Origin: Oribacterium sp. UBA3737
Lineage (GTDB): Bacteria; Bacillota_A; Clostridia; Lachnospirales; Lachnospiraceae
DNA length: 12,673 nt
Assembly: GCA_002371295.1 (NCBI GenBank)
Contig: DFGZ01000254.1
Span: 1-12,673, forward strand
Direction of reading: 5' to 3'
Shown: positions 1-6,763 of the stretch, one piece after another
How the letters are laid out: each line of letters opens with the position of its first letter
Numbering within the stretch: position 1 is the stretch's first letter
Program-made: the position numbers and the translations under genes
Notes under the pieces: model-generated
Databases searched by the model: none
Told to the model about the DNA's origin: nothing
Seen by the model: the letters and a program-made list of their open reading frames with translations, nothing else

Positions 1-497
1 CCAAGGGATGTTGCCACATCTCTAAGCGTATCCACAAGTCTCGGATTCTGGTCTGATATAGGTGTGATGATATAGTAAGCGTTGGAGAAAAGATAATCTG
101 TTGCAGCCTTATAACCGGTCTGTTCCGAACCTGCCATAGGATGTCCGCCAATGAACTTGTCCTGAAGGCCAAGCTCAAGTGCTTTGTTGCAAACCGCCGT
201 TTTGGTAGAACCTACATCTGTAAGTACTGCGCCATCTTTCAGAAGCTTACTGATACTCTCCATGTATGAAATGTTGGTTTCTACAGGTGCGCAAAGAAAT
301 ACTATGTCTGCCTCTGAAAGTCTCTCACTGTCCGGAGTATCAAGAACCACATTGATGATCCCATCCTCCTGGGCTACTTCAAGATTGGACTTGTTTCTTG
401 CATAAGCCATGATACGCATGGAGGGATCTTTTTTCTTGAGTCCCTTTGCGATGGAACCTCCGATGAGGCCAAATCCTATAAATGCTGCTGTCTTCAT
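1..497 (-). CDS. tyrA: Prephenate dehydrogenase, N-terminal part (3' end beyond window)
   Basis: This enzyme oxidatively decarboxylates prephenate to 4-hydroxyphenylpyruvate with NAD(P)+ in cytoplasmic tyrosine biosynthesis. The 165 complete codons visible begin MKTAAFIGFGLIGGS, a Rossmann dinucleotide loop (GFGLIGGS, residues 8-15). Further TyrA landmarks are DVGSTK (94-99), GGHPMAGSE (117-125), which carries the substrate-site histidine of the family, and NAYYIITP (139-146). The start at 497 is chosen because AGAGGA lies about 8 nt upstream of it; the in-frame ATG at 503 sits too close to that Shine-Dalgarno site. The gene has its own promoter (539-567) and is separated from polC by a structured repeat element, so it probably starts a new transcription unit, although no classical terminator separates them. 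Identification is firm. Whether a C-terminal ACT domain or fused partner follows cannot be seen. Confidence 0.93.
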   Translation of the reverse strand, partial: MKTAAFIGFGLIGGSIAKGLKKKDPSMRIMAYARNKSNLEVAQEDGIINVVLDTPDSERLSEADIVFLCAPVETNISYMESISKLLKDGAVLTDVGSTKTAVCNKALELGLQDKFIGGHPMAGSEQTGYKAATDYLFSNAYYIITPISDQNPRLVDTLRDVATSL

Positions 498-536
498 AAT
501 CATCTTCCTCTTCTCGTAATATTTTTAAGCACTTAC

Positions 537-558
537 ACACTTTAACGCGTTTAAGTGT
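537..558. promoter_or_regulatory. Near-perfect 22-bp palindrome over the tyrA promoter (candidate operator)
   Basis: The 22 bp centred on ACGCGT (545-550) match their own reverse complement at 20 of 22 positions. The outer half-sites are ACACTT (537-542) and AAGTGT (553-558). The palindrome covers the -10 box and two thirds of the -10/-35 spacer of tyrA, a classical position for a dimeric repressor. The cognate regulator is not identifiable from this window. Confidence 0.55.
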
Positions 559-567
559 AAAAGTCAA
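539..567 (-). promoter_or_regulatory. Probable sigma-A promoter of tyrA
   Basis: On the minus strand, TTGACT (562-567; 5/6 match to the -35 consensus) is followed after exactly 17 nt by TAAAGT (539-544; 4/6 match to the -10 consensus). The predicted start is near 532, giving a leader of about 35 nt before the tyrA ATG at 497. The -10 hexamer and most of the spacer lie inside a palindrome (537-558), which suggests repressor control. Seen by eye only; no transcript data. Confidence 0.65.
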
Positions 568-590
568 GAGCTACATCTGATGAACTATAC

Positions 591-739
591 GCGGGTTTTA
601 CGCGCTTTGCGCTTCAAACCCGCTGCAAACATTCGGAATCCGCTCATTTTTCTTCGAAAAATGGCTACTTCCTCATGTTTGTTTGGGGCAAGAGGTCACA
701 CATCAATGTGCAAGCACATCATGTGTGACTTTTTGCCCC
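591..739 (-). repeat. Structured intergenic repeat element, copy A (polC-tyrA gap)
   Basis: Given in plus-strand order. Hairpin 1 has arms GCGGGTTT (591-598) and AAACCCGC (616-623) around a core CGCGCTTTGCGCTTC (601-615) that itself contains GCGC-TTT-GCGC. A linker TGCAAACATTCGGAATCC follows (624-641). Hairpin 2 is CATTTTTC (645-652), loop TTC, GAAAAATG (656-663). A box TACTTCCTCATG lies at 666-677. Hairpin 3 has arms GGGGCAA (685-691)/TTGCCCC (733-739), GTCACACAT (695-703)/ATGTGTGAC (721-729) and ATGTG (706-710)/CACAT (715-719), with loop CAAG. Its outer arm abuts the polC stop codon (740-742) directly. There is no U-tract, so it is not a standard terminator. The same architecture recurs at 5414-5555. 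All nearby genes are on the minus strand, so any RNA would probably be read from that strand, with hairpin 3 first. Confidence 0.75.
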
Positions 740-3700
740 TTAGTTCATCAGGTCGAAAATGCTCATCTGGTTCGACTCCGGTATATCCCCGAGAAGCCCC
801 AGCTCACTGAACTTATCTACGAAGCCCTTCGGACAGTGGGTACGGTTAATGAAATCGTCCTTACTTAAGTATTTGACTCCGCTCTTTCCGCCGTCCTCTA
901 TGCCCTGGGCAACGGCTTCTCCGAGTCCCGCCATGGAGGTGAAGCTCGGCATGATCTTCTTGTCCGGGGTGATGGTGAAGTCCTTGGCCTTTGCCTTGTA
1001 GATATCAAGTGGCGCAAATTCGATGCCTCTTGCATACATTTCCTCACAGATACGCATGTCACGGAGACACACTGCTTCCGTGTTGGTGGGCTTCGGAATA
1101 TTCAGGTACTGATCGATGTAGTAACGAAGCTTATCAATGCCTCCGCACATCTTGTCATAGTCGAAGCCGTCGGCACGGATACTGTAGTAGGCGGTGTAGT
1201 ACTCAATGGGGTGGAACACCTTACACCAGGCAACACGCCATGCCATCATAACGTAGGCTGCAGCGTGAGCCTTCGGGAACATGTACTTGATCTTCTTACA
1301 TGCGTCAATGTACCACTGGGGGACGTCGTGATCCAGCATGTCCTGACACCAGCTGTCCTTAAGAGGCTTGTGCTTTCTGGTGGCCTCCATGATGCTGAAG
1401 GACTCTCCCGGATCCATGCCCTTATGCATCAAGTATACCATGATATCATCTCGACAGCAGATGGCCTGCTGCAGAGTGGTTATGCCATCCTTTATGAGGT
1501 CCTGGGCATTGTTCAGATATACATCCGTACCATGAGAAAGACCGGAGATCCTGATGAGATCGGAGAAGTACTTCGGCTTCGTATCCTCAACCATCTGCAT
1601 GGCGAAGGAGGTTCCGAACTCCGGGATTCCGAGGCAGCCGAGCTTAACGCCGTGGATATCATCGGGGGTAATGCCGAGAACCTCCGTTGACTGGAAGAGG
1701 CTCATGACCTCCTTACAGTCAAGGGGGATATCCTTAACCGGGTCGATGCCGATGAGGTCCTGAAGACGTCGTATCATGGTAGGATCGTCGTGACCCAGGA
1801 TATCAAGCTTCAGAAGGTTATGGTCGATCTTATGGTAATCAAAGTGGGTGGTTATGATAGGGCTCGCCATATCGTTTGCGGGGTGCTGTACCGGAGTGAA
1901 GGTGTTGATCTCCTCACCGTGAGGAAGAACGACGATTCCACCCGGGTGCTGTCCTGTGGTACGGCGGATGCCTACACAGCCCTGAACCAGTCTGTCTATT
2001 TCTGCGGCTCTTTTTTCAATGCCACGCTCTTCATAATATTTCTTTACCATTCCGTAGGCAGTCTTGTCCGCCAGGGTACCGATGGTTCCCGCCTTGAAGG
2101 TATGACCTTCACCGAAGATTACGCCGGTGTAGGCATGGGCCTTTGCCTGGTATTCGCCGGAGAAGTTAAGGTCGATATCAGGCTCCTTGTCTCCTTTGAA
2201 TCCAAGGAAGGTCTCAAATGGGATATCATAGCCCCAGCGGTTTAATTCGGCTCCGCACTTCGGACACTTTTTAGGCGGCATGTCGCAGCCCGCCATACCT
2301 GAGTACTGCTTTACCTCAGGTGAGTCAAAATCGTACCAGAAACAGTCCGGGCAGACGTAGTGAGGGCTCAGAGGATTGACCTCTGTGATATGTGACATGG
2401 TGGCTGCGAAGGAGGAACCTACGGAACCACGGGAGCCTACGAGATAGCCATCCTCGTTTGACTTATCAACCAGCTTTTGGGCAATGATGTACATAACGGA
2501 ATATCCGTTTGAAATGATGGAGTTAAGCTCCTTCTCCAGTCTGTCCGAAACGATCTTCGGAAGCTCCGGACCATACATTCTGTGGGCAGTCTCATAGCAG
2601 ATCTCACGAAGTGTCTCATCTGAGTTCTCGATGACGGGAGGACATTTGTCGGGACGCACCGGCTTTATGGGGTCGCACATATCCGCTATCATGTTCGGGT
2701 TGTCAATGACTATCTCCTTTGCTCTCTGTGGCTCCAGATAATCGAATTCCTGAAGCATTTCCTCTGTGGAACGGAAATAGAGCTTTGCGTCGCTCTCCTC
2801 TTCATCAAATCCGCGGCCCGCCTGAATGATCTTTCGGTATATGTCATCATCCTCGTTAAGATAATGTGAATCACAGGTAGCGCAAACAGGCTTACCGAGC
2901 TGGTCAGCCAGAGAAATGATCTTTAAGTTGTAATCTATAAGGTCCTGCTTTGTCTTTGCAGTGGAATCCTCCTTTGAAAGAAGGAAGCTGTTGTTTCCGA
3001 GAGGCTGTATCTCCAGATAATCATAGAAGGAGGCTGTGTTCAAAAGCTGAGTCTCATCCATGCCTCGGAGCATTCCCTGGAATACCTCACCCTGTATGCA
3101 GGCGCTTCCGATGATGAGACCTTCTCTGTGCTCACGAAGCAGGGACTTCGGTATACGAGGTCTCGACTTGAAGTAATGAAGGTGGCTCTCGGAAATAAGA
3201 CGGTACAGGTTTATACGTCCTATGTCGTTCTTTGCCAAAAGGATGATGTGGTAGGTGGGCAGCTTCATGACATTGGCAGCATGATCGAACTCCAGGGAAT
3301 CGATCTCTGAAAGTCTGGTGCAGCCCCGTTGTCTCACCATCTCGATCTCCTTGATATAGATCTCTGCGGTGCAGCCTGCATCATCCACGGCTCTGTGATG
3401 ATGCTCAAGGGAAACATTGAGCTCCTTGGCAACCGTATCCAGCTTGAAACGATTTAATTTCGGAAGGAGAAGACGGCTCAGGCTCACGGTGTCAATGATG
3501 GTGGGGTCATAGCGGAGGCCCAGGCGCTTGGCATTTTTCTGAATGAAGCCTGTATCGAAGGAGGCATTGTGGGCAACGATGACCGCATCTCCGCACCACT
3601 CGAGGAATTTCGGGAGCACCACCTCGATTGGATCGGCGCCCATGACCATGGAATCGTCGATGGAGGTGAGCTGGGTGATACGGAAAGGAATGGGCACCTT

Positions 3701-5371
3701 CGGATTAACGAAAACGTCCATGCGATCCACTATTTCGTTGTTTCTGAGCTTTACGGCACCGATCTCTATGATGTGGTCGGTTTCCGCACTGAAGCCTGTG
3801 GTCTCGATATCGAAAACAACGGTCTCTGCGTCGAGATTCTGACCCTTTTCGTTCTGAACAATGGTTTCCTGATCATCAACGAGATATCCCTCACAGCCGT
3901 AGATAAGCTTAAAATCCTTGTCATGTCCGATCTTTTTAAGATGGAGGTTGGCATCCGGGAAGGCCTGGACCACGCCGTGATCTGTGATGGCCATGGCCTT
4001 CATACCGAAGGAAATGGCTGTGTTTATGTAATCCGTCACGTCGGAAACCGCGTCCATATCGGACATCTTTGTATGGAGGTGAAGCTCCACACGCTTCTCC
4101 GGAGAGTTATCGGTTCTTGCCGCCCTCTTCATATCATGCTTCAGGATACCGTCGATGAAGCTCATCTCCACCTGCTTGTCGAAGGTATCGAAGGAAACGG
4201 AGCCCTTTATCATGAGGCCTGTTCCTGGCTTGATGAACTCGTTGGCCTGCTCCATATCATCGTCTTCAACGAAGATCTTGCAGGTGATGGAATCTGTGTA
4301 GTCTGCGATATCGAACTTCACGATATTCTTTCCTGTCTTTGTATGAACAGGATCGTGTACGAGGAAAATGTTTCCGGCGATGATGATATTGCCGGAGCCC
4401 GCATCGATATCCTTGAGAGGGACTGTTTCGCCTTCGAAGTATTTGCCGTAGAGAACCTCTGCGTTTTCAGACATCTTGAAGGCTCTCTTCTTACGCTGGT
4501 ACTGACCTGTCTCACCACCGAAACGGCTGCCGGACTTAGGCTGCTGGGAAGCTCCGGAGTTCTGAGAGGCGTCCCGGCTCTTAGAGCCTGCACCGCCCAT
4601 ACCTGCAAGATCTGCCGCCATACGTGCATTCTGCTCCTCAAGTGCGGCACGCTCCGCATCGCTGTTGCTGCCTGCCATATCCATGCCGGTAATGTCTCTG
4701 CCGGAGGCATTCATGAAGCCCTCGGCCTTTCTGAGCTCTTCTCTTCGTCTTCTGGACTCATCGGTATCACCCCTGAACTCAGGAGGAATATAGTTCCTGT
4801 CAAGCTCCGGAACAGTTTCACGCTTCTTTTCCTCATAGAGCATGTTCAGGTTGAATTCTATGGAGCAGCGGTCCTCAAAAAGGCGCTTCATGACATGGAG
4901 AAGCTCCTTACTTGCTTCCTGATAGAGATGGGAATTGGGCACGGTAAGCTCAAGGGTATCATCGTCATGCCATGAGATTCTGCCCTTTGTCATCATATTG
5001 TAGAGTATAATGTTGTAATTCTTCAGCTCTATAAGGATGCTGTCCTTATACATGTCATAAAGAGTTCTTGCGTTATACTGGGAGCTTAAGTGAAAGCGCT
5101 CGGAAATCTTTACAGTGATCTGCTTCTTGCCGAAGATCTTTTCTTTGATGATCTGCTCAAGACGGAATATAGCGCTTTTTTCTATGAGATGAGGACTGAG
5201 GATATAGATATGGATGTGCTTCCTGTCCTTTGTGAGAGTGACACGGGTCACAAATGTGTCACGAAATAAGCCCTCGAGCTCTGAACTAAGCTCAAGGGAG
5301 TCAAATACTTCAAAAAACTTCTTCATGGTTCTGGCGTACCGCCCTCGCCTTCCGCGGTATCTGCGGTACAT
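740..5371 (-). CDS. polC: DNA polymerase III subunit alpha, PolC type
   Basis: This is the replicative DNA polymerase of low-GC Gram-positives, with built-in proofreading. Within 1543 residues the order is: N-terminal domain (to about 195); a low-complexity linker (about 200-300); an OB fold (about 305-410); a PHP domain beginning with HLHTKMSD (431-438) and TDHG (463-466); an inserted DEDDh 3'-5' exonuclease with DIETTGF (521-527), HNASFD (601-606) and HHRAVDDAG (658-666); the resumed PHP part (about 700-840); and the polymerase palm with GSRGSVGSS (979-987) and catalytic PDIDLNFSGEY (1064-1074). Cysteines at 1007/1010/1029/1036/1039 resemble the zinc site of PolC. The C-terminal QMSIFDL (1535-1541) fits a sliding-clamp binding motif. 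It is longer than the usual 1430-1470 residues, mainly through the linker. The start is uncertain: at 5371 a GAGG lies only 2 nt before ATG, and ATG at 5326 gives MKKFFEVF, the N-terminus more usual for the family. Copies of a structured repeat flank the gene. Confidence 0.97.
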   Translation of the reverse strand: MYRRYRGRRGRYARTMKKFFEVFDSLELSSELEGLFRDTFVTRVTLTKDRKHIHIYILSPHLIEKSAIFRLEQIIKEKIFGKKQITVKISERFHLSSQYNARTLYDMYKDSILIELKNYNIILYNMMTKGRISWHDDDTLELTVPNSHLYQEASKELLHVMKRLFEDRCSIEFNLNMLYEEKKRETVPELDRNYIPPEFRGDTDESRRRREELRKAEGFMNASGRDITGMDMAGSNSDAERAALEEQNARMAADLAGMGGAGSKSRDASQNSGASQQPKSGSRFGGETGQYQRKKRAFKMSENAEVLYGKYFEGETVPLKDIDAGSGNIIIAGNIFLVHDPVHTKTGKNIVKFDIADYTDSITCKIFVEDDDMEQANEFIKPGTGLMIKGSVSFDTFDKQVEMSFIDGILKHDMKRAARTDNSPEKRVELHLHTKMSDMDAVSDVTDYINTAISFGMKAMAITDHGVVQAFPDANLHLKKIGHDKDFKLIYGCEGYLVDDQETIVQNEKGQNLDAETVVFDIETTGFSAETDHIIEIGAVKLRNNEIVDRMDVFVNPKVPIPFRITQLTSIDDSMVMGADPIEVVLPKFLEWCGDAVIVAHNASFDTGFIQKNAKRLGLRYDPTIIDTVSLSRLLLPKLNRFKLDTVAKELNVSLEHHHRAVDDAGCTAEIYIKEIEMVRQRGCTRLSEIDSLEFDHAANVMKLPTYHIILLAKNDIGRINLYRLISESHLHYFKSRPRIPKSLLREHREGLIIGSACIQGEVFQGMLRGMDETQLLNTASFYDYLEIQPLGNNSFLLSKEDSTAKTKQDLIDYNLKIISLADQLGKPVCATCDSHYLNEDDDIYRKIIQAGRGFDEEESDAKLYFRSTEEMLQEFDYLEPQRAKEIVIDNPNMIADMCDPIKPVRPDKCPPVIENSDETLREICYETAHRMYGPELPKIVSDRLEKELNSIISNGYSVMYIIAQKLVDKSNEDGYLVGSRGSVGSSFAATMSHITEVNPLSPHYVCPDCFWYDFDSPEVKQYSGMAGCDMPPKKCPKCGAELNRWGYDIPFETFLGFKGDKEPDIDLNFSGEYQAKAHAYTGVIFGEGHTFKAGTIGTLADKTAYGMVKKYYEERGIEKRAAEIDRLVQGCVGIRRTTGQHPGGIVVLPHGEEINTFTPVQHPANDMASPIITTHFDYHKIDHNLLKLDILGHDDPTMIRRLQDLIGIDPVKDIPLDCKEVMSLFQSTEVLGITPDDIHGVKLGCLGIPEFGTSFAMQMVEDTKPKYFSDLIRISGLSHGTDVYLNNAQDLIKDGITTLQQAICCRDDIMVYLMHKGMDPGESFSIMEATRKHKPLKDSWCQDMLDHDVPQWYIDACKKIKYMFPKAHAAAYVMMAWRVAWCKVFHPIEYYTAYYSIRADGFDYDKMCGGIDKLRYYIDQYLNIPKPTNTEAVCLRDMRICEEMYARGIEFAPLDIYKAKAKDFTITPDKKIMPSFTSMAGLGEAVAQGIEDGGKSGVKYLSKDDFINRTHCPKGFVDKFSELGLLGDIPESNQMSIFDLMN

Positions 5372-5413
5372 CCCCTCTCTGAATACTAAATGATTAACAT
5401 GTTCTTTAATTAC

Positions 5414-5555
5414 GGATTGCTTCGCGCTTAGCGCTTCCGCAATCCTGCCTGCATTCGCAATCCATGGGGCCCCTGCCCCATTACTTGCTCATGAAGGGGC
5501 GCGTAACTAATATGAATTATGCTTTTCGTACAAGCACGAAATCATAATTCATATT
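5414..5555 (-). repeat. Structured intergenic repeat element, copy B (ispG-polC gap)
   Basis: Same plan as the copy at 591-739. Hairpin 1 has arms GGATTGC (5414-5420) and GCAATCC (5439-5445) around CGCGCTTAGCGCTTC (5423-5437), a core differing at one of 15 positions. The linker TGCCTGCATTCGCAATCC (5446-5463) keeps TGC, CATTCG and AATCC. Hairpin 2 is ATGGGGC (5464-5470), loop CCCT, GCCCCAT (5475-5481). The box TACTTGCTCATG (5482-5493) differs at one of 12 positions. GGGGC (5496-5500) follows. Hairpin 3 is AATATGAATTATG (5509-5521)/CATAATTCATATT (5543-5555) plus TTTCGT (5524-5529)/ACGAAA (5536-5541), with loop ACAAGC. The distance from core to the shared CAAGCAC is 108 nt here and 110 nt in the other copy. 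It begins 12 nt after the ispG stop. No U-tract is present. I saw no convincing polC promoter between it and 5371. Confidence 0.75.
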
Positions 5556-5567
5556 GTTCCGCTGTAA

Positions 5568-6629
5568 TTACATCTTTGCAATCTCTTCTCTTAAGGTATT
5601 GAGAAGCTCTGCCTCAGGCACCTTTCGGATGATCTCGCCCTTCTTTATGAGGAGACCTTCTCCTTTACCGCCGGCAATTCCGATGTCAGCTTCCCTGGCT
5701 TCTCCCGGGCCGTTAACCACGCAGCCCATAACAGCCACCTTCAGGTTCTTCTTGTCATCGTACTCTTCTACAAGAGTCTGAACCTCGTTGGCAAGAGAGA
5801 TAAGGTCAATGTTGGTTCTTCCGCAGGTCGGACAGGAAACCACCTCTATGCCGCCCTTTCGAAGTCCAAGGGTACGGAGAATGAGCTTCGCCGACTTTAT
5901 CTCCTCAACAGGATCCGCACTCAAAGAAACTCTTATGGTGTTTCCTATTCCCTGACCGAGGATGATGCCGAGACCTATGGAGGACTTGATATTTCCTGAC
6001 CATGCGGTACCTGATTCGGTGATTCCAACATGAAGAGGATGACGTGTTTTAGGAGCTATAAGCTCATGAGCCTTCGCGCACATAAGTACGTCGGAGGACT
6101 TGATGGAGATGACCAGATTGTCATAGCCCATGCTTTCTATAAGCTGAACCTTTTGAAGAGCAGAGTCTACTATGCCTTCAGCAGTAACATGTCCGCCGTA
6201 TTTCTCAATGAGATTCTTCTCGAGAGATCCTGAGTTAACCCCCACACGGATAGGAATCCCGTGCTCCTTTGCGCAGTCCACAACAGCCTGGATCTTTTCG
6301 TTTGAGCCGATGTTTCCGGGATTGATACGGATCTTATCGGCACCGTTCTCAATGGCAGCTATGGCCATCTTGTAGTCGAAGTGGATGTCCGCAACAAGAG
6401 GGATATGGATCTGCGACTTTATCTCTTTAAATGCCTTTGCAGCTTCTAAAGTGGGAACCGTACAGCGGATGATCTGGCAGCCTGCTTTTTCAAGTCTCAG
6501 TATCTGCGAAACCGTTGCGTTTACATCTTCAGTCTTCGTGTTGCACATAGACTGAATGGCGATGGGGTTATCACCGCCGATTTTGACATTTCCAATGGAT
6601 ACAACCTTTGTATTTTCTCTTGCTAACAT
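5568..6629 (-). CDS. ispG: 4-hydroxy-3-methylbut-2-en-1-yl diphosphate synthase (flavodoxin/ferredoxin), IspG
   Basis: IspG converts the cyclic diphosphate MEcPP to HMBPP, the penultimate step of the MEP isoprenoid pathway, in the cytoplasm using a [4Fe-4S] cluster. The 353-residue protein has the short bacterial two-domain form: an N-terminal TIM barrel (for example CTVPTLEAA 56-64, DIHFDY 81-86, RINPGNIG 101-108) and a C-terminal cluster domain. The cluster ligands are visible as SCPTCGRT (Cys266, Cys269) and MGCVVNGPGE (Cys303 and Glu310). The start at 6629 is chosen for GGAG 8 nt upstream; an in-frame ATG at 6686 lacks a Shine-Dalgarno site and adds residues not typical of the family. It follows rseP after a 134-nt gap with repeats and hairpins and shares the cluster with dxr, so two MEP enzymes are co-located. 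Confidence 0.97.
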   Translation of the reverse strand: MLARENTKVVSIGNVKIGGDNPIAIQSMCNTKTEDVNATVSQILRLEKAGCQIIRCTVPTLEAAKAFKEIKSQIHIPLVADIHFDYKMAIAAIENGADKIRINPGNIGSNEKIQAVVDCAKEHGIPIRVGVNSGSLEKNLIEKYGGHVTAEGIVDSALQKVQLIESMGYDNLVISIKSSDVLMCAKAHELIAPKTRHPLHVGITESGTAWSGNIKSSIGLGIILGQGIGNTIRVSLSADPVEEIKSAKLILRTLGLRKGGIEVVSCPTCGRTNIDLISLANEVQTLVEEYDDKKNLKVAVMGCVVNGPGEAREADIGIAGGKGEGLLIKKGEIIRKVPEAELLNTLREEIAKM

Positions 6630-6654
6630 ATATAAATCTCCGTATATTCTGATT

Positions 6655-6710
6655 TTGCCTCGCAGGAAGCTGTGTGTCGAGGGCAATGTACTGTCTGTCA
6701 GGGTACAGTA
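6655..6710 (-). other. Two hairpins in the ispG leader
   Basis: In the minus-strand leader, TACTGT and ACAGTA (6705-6710 and 6689-6694) form a 6-bp hairpin. A second stem pairs 6655-6662 (TTGCCTCG) with 6678-6686 (CGAGGGCAA), 8 bp with one bulged G and a 15-nt loop, ending about 14 nt before the GGAG of ispG. Neither is followed by a U-tract. They may be leader structures that modulate ispG translation or mRNA stability, or chance. Confidence 0.35.
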
Positions 6711-6740
6711 TCGAATTTATCTAAGTCGTATTTATCTAAG
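6711..6740. repeat. Tandem 15-bp direct repeat upstream of ispG
   Basis: Two adjacent 15-bp units, TCGAATTTATCTAAG (6711-6725) and TCGTATTTATCTAAG (6726-6740), differ at one position. They lie 24 nt downstream of the rseP stop and about 80 nt upstream of the ispG ATG, in the only AT-rich part of this gap. This suits a pair of regulator sites or a recent slippage duplication. No clear promoter hexamers at proper spacing were found next to them. Confidence 0.6.
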
Positions 6741-6763
6741 ATTAATGCATATAAGAATAGTTT

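Noticed and set aside
3569..4975. A 468-codon open frame on the plus strand, antisense to the 5' half of polC
   Set aside because: It lies wholly inside polC, whose frame carries clear OB, PHP and exonuclease motifs. The antisense translation has no recognisable domain, is rich in His/Leu/Cys as expected from complementing polC codons, and has no evident Shine-Dalgarno site or promoter.
5372..5413. Promoter directly upstream of polC
   Set aside because: AT-rich hexamers are present (for example TAGTAT), but no -35 partner at 16-18 nt reaches a credible match, so none is annotated.
591..5555. The paired elements around polC as ends of a mobile element carrying polC
   Set aside because: polC sits in its usual clostridial gene context, no transposase or target-site duplication was seen, and each copy is internally structured and located in a gap. 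A dispersed repeat or RNA family fits better.
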